Assembly (NCBI GenBank): GCA_029052615.1
Contig: JAIDIR010000137.1
Span: 1 to 6,070, forward strand
Length of the DNA stretch: 6,070 nucleotides
Source: Clostridia bacterium
GTDB taxonomy: Bacteria > Bacillota > Clostridia > Christensenellales > Borkfalkiaceae
Direction: 5' to 3'
The notes under the pieces were generated by a model that did not search any database, had not been told where the DNA came from, and saw only the letters and a list, made by a program, of their open reading frames with translations. This document shows, piece by piece, positions 1-5,516 of the stretch. The position numbers and the translations under genes are program-made. Position 1 is the first letter of the stretch; every line of letters begins with the position of its first letter.

Positions 1-333
1 CTCGCAATAGGGCAGCAGCGTTTTGTACATCATTGCGCCGCCGATTACGAAAACTTTGTCCTTGTCGTACTTTTTGATTTCGGCGAAAAGTTCGTCAAGG
101 CTTTTTACTATTTTGCAGTCGTCCCTGTCCTGCCCGTCGGGATAGAGCACGATGTTCGTGCGGTTTTTTAGGGGGTTGCCGCCGGGGAAGGATTTAAGCG
201 TGTTGCTGCCCATAACCACGACGTTGCCCGTCGTCGTTTCCCTGAAAAATTTCATATCCGCGGGGATTGAAAACATCAGCCCGTTGCTCTTGCCTATGCC
301 CCACTCCTTATCGGCGTGTAAAATCGCTTTCAT
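1..333 (-). CDS. folA: Dihydrofolate reductase, C-terminal end cut off by the window edge
   Basis: DHFR reduces 7,8-dihydrofolate to tetrahydrofolate with NAD(P)H in the cytoplasm, recycling the dihydrofolate made by the thymidylate synthase encoded just upstream. The 111 visible residues (family about 160) show WGIG at 11-14, the substrate-binding stretch FSIPADMKFFRETT at 21-34 with the catalytic acid Asp26, the cofactor-loop VVMGSNTLKSFPGG at 39-52, PLKNRTNIVL at 54-63 with Arg58 in the place of the folate-glutamate-binding arginine, and VFVIGGAMMY at 94-103 with the conserved Gly-Gly. The start ATG at 333-331 follows the thyA stop by 8 bases and has an AAGGAG ribosome site, so translation is probably coupled to thyA. 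Oddity: the usual Arg of the MGR motif is Ser43, and the residues after NIVL are Tyr-Pro. The reading frame is open to base 1, so the gene continues outside the window. Identity is secure from motifs and context. Confidence 0.96.
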   Translation of the reverse strand, partial: MKAILHADKEWGIGKSNGLMFSIPADMKFFRETTTGNVVVMGSNTLKSFPGGNPLKNRTNIVLYPDGQDRDDCKIVKSLDELFAEIKKYDKDKVFVIGGAMMYKTLLPYCE

Positions 334-337
334 ATTT

Positions 338-344
338 CTCCTTA
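338..344 (-). promoter_or_regulatory. folA ribosome binding site overlapping the thyA stop codon
   Basis: On the minus strand the sequence reads TAAGGAGAAATATG. The thyA stop TAA supplies the first As of the AAGGAG site, and four bases separate GGAG from the folA ATG. This tight arrangement indicates that ribosomes finishing thyA can reinitiate on folA. The short spacing is slightly below the usual optimum, which fits coupled rather than independent initiation. Confidence 0.8.
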
Positions 345-1172
345 TTCCGCGACGGGAATTTCGTATTTCTTTTCGTTGAATTTGTAATCAACGAGCTTGA
401 AGCTGTCCTCGGTGAAGTCGTAGAAATTCGTTATCGAGGGGTCAACCTCTATGCGCGGCGCGGCAAACTGCTCCTGCGAGATGATTTCCTTGACCATGTC
501 TATATGCCTGTCGTAGATATGCGCGTCGGCAATGACGTGCACCAGCTCGCCCGCTTTAAGCCCCGATACCTGCGCGAACATTATTAAAAGCACGGCGTAC
601 TGCACGACGTTCCAGTTGTTCGCCGTGAGCATGTCGTTGGAGCGCTGGTTCAATATTCCGTTGAGCGTATCACCCGAAACGTTGAAGGTCATGGAGTACG
701 CGCAAGGGTACAAATTCATTTCGTGAAGGTCGGCAAAATTATAGATGTTGGTCATAATTCTGCGGCTCGCGGGGTTGTTTTTCAGGTCGAAAAGCACTCT
801 GTCAACCTGGTCGAACTCGCCCTCCTTATACTTGTGCTTGACGCCCAGCTGATAGCCGTAGGCTTTGCCTATGCTTCCGTTATCGTCCGCCCACTGGTCC
901 CAGATGTGCGGTTTTAAGTCGTGAACGTTGTTGCTCTTTTTTTGCCAGATCCACAACAGCTCCTGTATGCACGACTTGAACGCCGTGCGGCGGATTGTCA
1001 GAATGGGGAATTCCTTTTGCAGGTCGTAGCGGTTGACTATGCCGAATTTTTTTACCGTGTGCGCGGGCGTGCCGTCGCTCCACTTGGGACGGACGGGAAG
1101 GTCCTTATCCCACACTCCGTTCTCCATTATGTCCTTCATATTTTCAACGAATATCTTGTCCGCCAAGCTCAT
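342..1172 (-). CDS. thyA: Thymidylate synthase ThyA (276 residues)
   Basis: This cytoplasmic enzyme methylates dUMP to dTMP using 5,10-methylene-tetrahydrofolate as both carbon donor and reductant, releasing dihydrofolate. The length (276) is close to the usual 264-280. Visible landmarks are QELLWIWQ at 70-77 (Glu71 aligns with the conserved glutamate of HELLWFL), GSIGKAYGYQ at 99-108, the phosphate-binding arginines in SRR at 136-138, catalytic Cys157 in LYPCAYSM, QRSND at 176-180 with Asp180, the substrate asparagine Asn188, and DAHIYDRHID at 216-225 with His218 and Tyr220. The loop after QRS reads NDMLTANNWN rather than the E. coli-type CDVFLGLPFN. All catalytic residues are present, so it should be active. 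ATG at 1172 is chosen because GGGAGG precedes it by 8 bases. An in-frame TTG at 1229 would add 19 residues but lies in the -35 box of the gene's promoter. It is followed directly by folA. Confidence 0.97.
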   Translation of the reverse strand: MSLADKIFVENMKDIMENGVWDKDLPVRPKWSDGTPAHTVKKFGIVNRYDLQKEFPILTIRRTAFKSCIQELLWIWQKKSNNVHDLKPHIWDQWADDNGSIGKAYGYQLGVKHKYKEGEFDQVDRVLFDLKNNPASRRIMTNIYNFADLHEMNLYPCAYSMTFNVSGDTLNGILNQRSNDMLTANNWNVVQYAVLLIMFAQVSGLKAGELVHVIADAHIYDRHIDMVKEIISQEQFAAPRIEVDPSITNFYDFTEDSFKLVDYKFNEKKYEIPVAE

Positions 1173-1180
1173 TGCAAAAA

Positions 1181-1186
1181 CCTCCC
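1181..1186 (-). promoter_or_regulatory. thyA ribosome binding site (GGGAGG)
   Basis: GGGAGG on the minus strand lies 8 bases before the ATG at 1172. It is a strong Shine-Dalgarno match and decides the start codon against the upstream in-frame TTG at 1229. Confidence 0.88.
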
Positions 1187-1200
1187 TGAGTATCTTAAAC

Positions 1201-1229
1201 AGTTTATCATAAGTTTGTTTTTTAGTCAA
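1201..1229 (-). promoter_or_regulatory. Probable sigma-A-type promoter of thyA-folA
   Basis: On the minus strand, TTGACT (1229-1224) is followed after 17 bases by TAAACT (1206-1201), which is preceded by TGA, an extended -10 element. Five of six -35 bases and four of six -10 bases match consensus. Transcription would begin near 1194, giving a leader of roughly 22 bases that still includes the strong thyA ribosome site. The promoter begins 10 bases past the stop codon of the upstream gene, and no terminator stands between them, so read-through could add to its output. Confidence 0.68.
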
Positions 1230-1239
1230 TTAAAATGCT

Positions 1240-1914
1240 TTAATACAATCTGATATTGACCAGGCTGTCGATTATGGCTATCTGCAGGCGGCGCACGTCG
1301 TAGGAAAAGACGTAGCCGTGCGAAACGTCGTCGCACTCGGCGCATAGATTTGCTATTTCCGACGAAAAACAGTTTGCCGCATTGTTGCGCGCAAGCCCTT
1401 CAAGTCCCGTTTTGACGTCCTGCAAAACCGCCTTTGCGCCCGACTGGTCGCACGAATAGCCGTCCAGTGAATTTGCAAGGTCGTAGCACATGCGCGAAAG
1501 CGACGTCATGGTATTGAGATTGCCCAGATATTTTTCCTTTTTGCCGCGTGCCGAACCGCCGAGCTGGTAGTCACCCGCCTCCACTTCGAGCACCGAGCAT
1601 TTAAGCCCCTTTTTGTTGAGCGTGGCACTGACCGACTGCGCGTCGGTATCGTTATAATAACAGGACACCGTGACGTAATATCTGCCCTTGTTTTCGATTA
1701 TGTACCCCGCGCCGCCGTAGCTGTGCACGACCGAGGACATTGAGCTTGCCGAATGTGCGTCGCTCGGACTGTCGTAGCACACGTAATAAAAGGTCTTTTC
1801 ATACCCCAGCTTGCTTACGCCGAACGGCACCGCGCAAATTAAAATTATTGCAGCAATAACAACCGCCGCAACAGCGCAGATTATAAAAAGCCGCATTTTA
1901 CCGTTTATTCTCAT
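1240..1914 (-). CDS. Membrane-anchored protein with a SPOR-like domain (224 residues)
   Basis: The protein has a short basic N-terminus, one hydrophobic segment at about 9-30, then a probably extracytoplasmic part. Residues 41-112 look like two beta-alpha-beta half-repeats of a SPOR-type module: TFYYVCY (41-47), a helix with alternating Ser/Ala, GGAGYII (67-73), KGRYYVTVSCYYN (76-88), DAQSVSATLNKKG (91-103), then CSVLEVE (106-112). SPOR domains typically bind denuded peptidoglycan and act at division or sporulation sites; a role here is only inferred. Residues 130-224 look helical and match nothing I recognise. Cysteines are frequent (about nine in total). The gene lies between the terminator of the sensor kinase and the thyA promoter, in the same direction as thyA. 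ATG at 1914 is the first possible start, because an in-frame TAA lies 9 bases before it. No Shine-Dalgarno site is visible. Existence as a gene is likely; the domain call is moderate. Confidence 0.75.
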   Translation of the reverse strand: MRINGKMRLFIICAVAAVVIAAIILICAVPFGVSKLGYEKTFYYVCYDSPSDAHSASSMSSVVHSYGGAGYIIENKGRYYVTVSCYYNDTDAQSVSATLNKKGLKCSVLEVEAGDYQLGGSARGKKEKYLGNLNTMTSLSRMCYDLANSLDGYSCDQSGAKAVLQDVKTGLEGLARNNAANCFSSEIANLCAECDDVSHGYVFSYDVRRLQIAIIDSLVNIRLY

Positions 1915-1950
1915 ACAGCTATTTTATTGCGCACCGCCGCCCTTTTATGA

Positions 1951-1984
1951 AAAGCAAAAAGACAGACTTAAACAGCCTGTCTTT
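1951..1984 (-). terminator. Intrinsic terminator after the hybrid kinase gene
   Basis: On the minus strand AAAGACAG (1984-1977) pairs perfectly with CTGTCTTT (1965-1958) around an 11-base loop, and is followed by a T-rich run (the arm's TTT plus TT, then GC and TTTT). It lies 22 bases past the kinase stop codon and 44 or more bases before the next start, which fits the end of the kinase transcript. The stem is only 8 base pairs and moderately GC-rich, so termination may be incomplete. Confidence 0.75.
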
Positions 1985-2005
1985 CGATTTTCAAAATATA
2001 TCCGA

Positions 2006-5000
2006 TTATTTTAAAAGGTCCTGTAAGGTCTTCATGAGTTTTTCGATATCTATCGGCTTAGCTGCAAAGCCGTTCATTCCGGAATCCAACGCTTCCTTCC
2101 TGTCCTCGTCGAAGGCGTTTGCAGTCATAGCCACGATAGGCGTAGCAGCCTTGACGGGGTCGTCCATTGCACGAATGGCTCTCGTCGCCTCGTAACCGTT
2201 CATAATGGGCATCTGCACGTCCATAAGAATTAAATCGTATGTGCCCGCGGGCATCTTTTTCATTTGCTCCACCGCCACGCTTCCGTCGTTTGCCGTATCT
2301 ATGGTGAAACCTACGGTTTCAAGAATAGTCTGCGCAATCTCCATGTTCAGCTCGTTATCTTCGACCAGAAGAAGCTTCTTTCCGTCAAAGCGCACCTCTG
2401 CTTTGTCCGTTTGGTCCGCACTTTCCTTACCGGACTTCTGCGCCTTAACGGGATTTTCGGCAACCTTAAAGCAGAAGGTTACGATAAATTCAGAGCCCTT
2501 TCCCATCTCGCTGTCAACGGTAATCGTGCCGCCCATCAAATCGACGATGTTCTTGGTTATGGCAAGACCCAGTCCCGTTCCCTGAATACCGCTTACGGTG
2601 GAAGTCTGTTCCCTCTCGAACGGCTCGAAAACGTGCTGCAGGAATTGAGGGCTCATACCTATGCCCGTATCCTTGACGCTGAACTGATAGGTGGCGTAGC
2701 CTTCCGACTCTTCAGCCGTCTGTGTAACGCGGACGCTTACTTTTCCACCCGCCTTGGTATATTTTACGGCGTTGCTAAGAATGTTTAAAAGCACCTGGTT
2801 AAGACGGAGCTTATCGCAAATTATCGTTTCGTTGGTCACGTTTACCGTTTCAACGGACAATTCAAGGTTTTTCGCCTTGACGTCAGCCTGAACTATGGTT
2901 TTAAGGTCGCGCACGATCTCGGGAATGCTTGCTTCCTTCTCCTCGATTTTGACCTTGCCGCTCTCTATTCGGCTCATATCCAACACGTCGTTTATAAGGC
3001 TTAACAGGTGATTGCCCGAGGTCATAATCTTGCCCAGATAATCGCGCACCTGCTCCTTGTCGTCGATACGCGCCGTCGCAAGGTTGGTAAAGCCTATAAT
3101 GGCGTTCATGGGCGTGCGAATATCGTGCGACATACTGTTCAGGAAAGTCGTCTTGGACTTGTTGGCGTACTGTGCCTGTGCAAGCGCTTCCGACAGAACG
3201 TCCTTCTGCTCCTGCTCCTTGCGAATCATCTCGTCGATATTTCTGAAACCGGCAAGGATAAATCCGCCGTGTCCGCTGCCGTTATCCGCAATCTTTAAAT
3301 AGGTATATTGGAAATGATGGATATTTCCGTTATCGACTATGCGGTAACTACCCTGATATTCGTCCTCCGCGCTCAGCTTTTCCTTGACGTTATCCAGTGA
3401 AAGAGCCTGAGTCAGCTCCTCCCTGTCTTCGGGATGCACGCGGGTGGGGATATAATTTCCGAGAATGGCGGCGTAATTGTATTCCTCCGCCGAGCCCTTT
3501 TTAAGTCCCTCGGTAACGTAGCCCTCCAGTTTAATTATTCGGGCGGTGCCGCTCTCCTCGTCGACGGCGTAAACGTTCATATAGTCGCGGCTGAGCGCTT
3601 CGACTATGGAAAGCTGTTCGCCCATCTTTCTGTTAGACTGCTCGGTCGTGAGCAACAGCCTTCTGTTCCACCTTCCGCGCAACCAGAGCGCAAGTATAAC
3701 GCATACGACCAAGGCGAGCACGAACGCCACTATAATCGGAATTTCGGGATGCGCCTTCATATACTGCGAAAAGCTTAAATCACCTAACGTGTACGACGTG
3801 TACTTGGAAGCCAGCTGGTTGAGCGCGTCGTCCGACATCTGCTTAATGCATTTGTTCAGTATGGTAATAAGCTCGTGGTCGGTATTTTCGCTGACGTGCA
3901 TACTGAAGCTCGTGCTCATACCGTTTACGGAAGTGTAATACAGCGAATTGGTGTGGTCGTGATTTATAAACCACTGTGCGGTATAGCCGTAAACGTAAGC
4001 GGCGTCCGCCTTGTTGCCGAGCACGGCGCGCATAGCCGCCTCTCCGGTGGGATAACTTTCAACTTCGTATCCCTCCCGTTTAAGAAGGTCCCCGAATTGG
4101 GAATCGGCTAAGGCGACCTTCTTTATTTCGCCCTTATGGTCCTGCCTGGTCACCCTTGCCATTCGCGCCGTCATATAGCTGCTCGTTTTAAAACAGGCTT
4201 TAACGCCGCCCTCGGTAATATCGTCGTCACCCGTACTGTCAAGCGTTACGTTTACGTCGGCTGCGTCGGGAGCAACGAGCGTATAGCGCAGCCCTTCGGG
4301 AATTCCGGCAGCCTGCCCCGCAAGCTTCATTACCTCGGCAAAGTAGTCGGGCATAATGCCTTTCAGCTCACCGTTCTCGGTATAAGAATAGGGCGCTCTG
4401 TCACCGAGCGCGGTCACGGTGATGGCTTTCCCGCTCGATTTCAACTCATTGATATACGCCTTTTCGCTTTCGCTGAACGTCAGGTCGGAAGAATAGCTGG
4501 GACCGTAGTACTTATAAAACAACGTGTTCTGCCAGTCGCCCTCGTCGATATCCATCTGCCTGATGGCTCTGTTAATTTCGGTAATCAATCCTTTCGGGTC
4601 GCCCTTCTTTACGACGGCGTAGAAGTCGGCTTCGTCCAAAACCTCAAGTTCCTTTTCGTTCGTCGTCTTTCTCAGATTGCTTGAAACTATCGCATCAATT
4701 TCACCCTTTTGCAGAGCGTCCGCAAGCTGTTTGGTGCTTTCGTAATCTTCTACTATTTCATACTCGAATTTTTTATCTTCATTTTCGCCCGCAAAAGTCT
4801 TAAAATCGTTGATTTGACTGCTTCCAAGTATGCCCACACGCATCGGACCGTCTTTGTCGTATGTGGAATAATTTCCGCGGTCATAACGCGTTTCGCTGCT
4901 CCTTATCGAAAGAACTGTCTTTTTCCTGCCGATAGGCAATGACCATTCGCACTGGTCTTCCCTGTCCTTGGTTCTGCTGACGGAAGTCACCACGTCGAAA

Positions 5001-5359
5001 TCGCCGCGGTTCAGCATACCGAGTATGTTATCCCCGTTCGGGTCGGCGTTCTCGGGCCAGTTCCAGTCGGTATCGTAGCCCGTGTATTCGAAATTGAGGT
5101 GGGAATATTTGGAAACGAGATTTAAAAATTCGATACCGTAGCCCGACAGAATACCGTTATTATCCTTATCGTGATAGCCTTCGAAATTGAAAACGCTGGC
5201 TTTGACCGTACGGTTATTTGGCTGCACGTCATCGGCAAACGCCGTTTTGGAATTGCATATAATGCAAGCGGATAAAGCCAAAATCAGGCATACCGCAAAT
5301 GCCGAAATAATTTTCGCACACGCTTTAAAACGCGCTTTGAATTTTGAAACGTTCCGCAT
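2006..5359 (-). CDS. Hybrid sensor histidine kinase with tandem SBP_bac_3-type sensor domains (1117 residues)
   Basis: A membrane sensor kinase of BvgS/EvgS-like layout. A basic N-terminus and hydrophobic stretch (about 16-35) end in AFA-DD near residue 42, a plausible signal peptidase site. Two periplasmic-binding-type domains follow: 51-287 (canonical GYGIEFL, RGDFDVV, SRTKDRE segments) and about 312-522 (degenerate first lobe). A membrane helix spans 541-560, then a PAS-like domain (about 585-707) and a short coiled linker. The kinase core has HisKA with His745 in SMSHDIRTP, N box Asn863 in LNILSNAVKY, G1 DTGIGM at 897-902 and G2 GTGLGLAI at 927-934. A receiver domain (about 994-1117) has acidic Asp1001, phosphoacceptor Asp1047, Thr1079 and Lys1101. 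All catalytic residues are intact. No HPt domain follows the receiver, and no output gene lies beside it. The ligand is probably a small extracellular solute such as an amino acid; this is inference. ATG at 5359 is chosen over GTG at 5368, which lies inside the ribosome site. Confidence 0.95.
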   Translation of the reverse strand: MRNVSKFKARFKACAKIISAFAVCLILALSACIICNSKTAFADDVQPNNRTVKASVFNFEGYHDKDNNGILSGYGIEFLNLVSKYSHLNFEYTGYDTDWNWPENADPNGDNILGMLNRGDFDVVTSVSRTKDREDQCEWSLPIGRKKTVLSIRSSETRYDRGNYSTYDKDGPMRVGILGSSQINDFKTFAGENEDKKFEYEIVEDYESTKQLADALQKGEIDAIVSSNLRKTTNEKELEVLDEADFYAVVKKGDPKGLITEINRAIRQMDIDEGDWQNTLFYKYYGPSYSSDLTFSESEKAYINELKSSGKAITVTALGDRAPYSYTENGELKGIMPDYFAEVMKLAGQAAGIPEGLRYTLVAPDAADVNVTLDSTGDDDITEGGVKACFKTSSYMTARMARVTRQDHKGEIKKVALADSQFGDLLKREGYEVESYPTGEAAMRAVLGNKADAAYVYGYTAQWFINHDHTNSLYYTSVNGMSTSFSMHVSENTDHELITILNKCIKQMSDDALNQLASKYTSYTLGDLSFSQYMKAHPEIPIIVAFVLALVVCVILALWLRGRWNRRLLLTTEQSNRKMGEQLSIVEALSRDYMNVYAVDEESGTARIIKLEGYVTEGLKKGSAEEYNYAAILGNYIPTRVHPEDREELTQALSLDNVKEKLSAEDEYQGSYRIVDNGNIHHFQYTYLKIADNGSGHGGFILAGFRNIDEMIRKEQEQKDVLSEALAQAQYANKSKTTFLNSMSHDIRTPMNAIIGFTNLATARIDDKEQVRDYLGKIMTSGNHLLSLINDVLDMSRIESGKVKIEEKEASIPEIVRDLKTIVQADVKAKNLELSVETVNVTNETIICDKLRLNQVLLNILSNAVKYTKAGGKVSVRVTQTAEESEGYATYQFSVKDTGIGMSPQFLQHVFEPFEREQTSTVSGIQGTGLGLAITKNIVDLMGGTITVDSEMGKGSEFIVTFCFKVAENPVKAQKSGKESADQTDKAEVRFDGKKLLLVEDNELNMEIAQTILETVGFTIDTANDGSVAVEQMKKMPAGTYDLILMDVQMPIMNGYEATRAIRAMDDPVKAATPIVAMTANAFDEDRKEALDSGMNGFAAKPIDIEKLMKTLQDLLK

Positions 5360-5363
5360 ACTA

Positions 5364-5371
5364 ATCACCTT
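5364..5371 (-). promoter_or_regulatory. Ribosome binding site of the hybrid kinase (AAGGTGAT)
   Basis: The minus strand reads AAGGTGATTAGT directly before the ATG at 5359. AGGTGA matches the anti-Shine-Dalgarno sequence and sits 5 bases from that ATG. The in-frame GTG at 5368 is part of this site, so it is unlikely to be the start. Confidence 0.82.
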
Positions 5372-5403
5372 GAAAATTTAGCACTTTCATAATAATTAAA
5401 TCA

Positions 5404-5432
5404 ATTATAGCACATTAAATAAAACAGGTCAA
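5404..5432 (-). promoter_or_regulatory. Near-consensus sigma-A-type promoter of the hybrid kinase
   Basis: On the minus strand, TTGACC (5432-5427) is separated by exactly 17 bases from a perfect TATAAT (5409-5404), with TGC just before it as an extended -10 element. Transcription should start near 5397, leaving a leader of about 38 bases up to the ATG at 5359. The strength of the match suggests constant expression unless a repressor acts here. It lies 19 bases past the preceding terminator's T-run, so the kinase has its own independent transcription start. Confidence 0.9.
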
Positions 5433-5450
5433 CGCAATAAATTTACAAAT

Positions 5451-5477
5451 AAAAAAACACCGCCCAAATTGACGGTG
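5451..5477 (-). terminator. Intrinsic terminator of the lipoprotein gene
   Basis: On the minus strand CACCGTC (5477-5471) pairs with GGCGGTG (5464-5458) around a 6-base loop, with one G-U wobble, followed by seven Ts (5457-5451). It lies 39 bases past the stop codon of the lipoprotein gene. The wobble is a pair only in minus-strand RNA, which supports that direction. A run of Ts on the plus-strand side might also allow weak bidirectional action, but no plus-strand gene needs it. Confidence 0.92.
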
Positions 5478-5516
5478 CTTTTTGAAGTTCCAATCATAAC
5501 GTAAGTTGAACCAAAT

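Noticed and set aside
880..1083. Minus-strand overlapping frame inside thyA with an Arg/His-rich translation
   Set aside because: It lies in another frame of a well-conserved thyA; its basic composition is a by-product of GC-rich codons.
1915..2005. Small RNA or attenuator in the gap between the kinase and the SPOR-like gene
   Set aside because: The hairpin with its T-run is fully explained as a rho-independent terminator; no promoter-like pair that would start a separate RNA is visible.
4136..4684. Long plus-strand open frames across the kinase gene (for example 4136-4684 and 2264-2788, about 175-180 codons)
   Set aside because: They are antisense to a protein with intact family motifs along its whole length, lack ribosome sites, and their translations show no domain pattern. 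They follow from the codon bias of the minus-strand gene.
5262..5275. LSAC lipobox in the kinase N-terminus (residues 29-32)
   Set aside because: It matches the short motif, but it lies inside the hydrophobic core and is followed by more hydrophobic residues. The AFA-DD site about ten residues later is a better cleavage point for a membrane sensor.
5360..5368. GTG at 5368 as the kinase start, adding three residues
   Set aside because: This GTG is part of the AAGGTGAT ribosome site, and the ATG at 5359 has the right spacing to it.
5451..5485. Bidirectional terminator serving a plus-strand gene
   Set aside because: Plus-strand RNA would have a C-A mismatch in the stem, and no plus-strand gene ends here.
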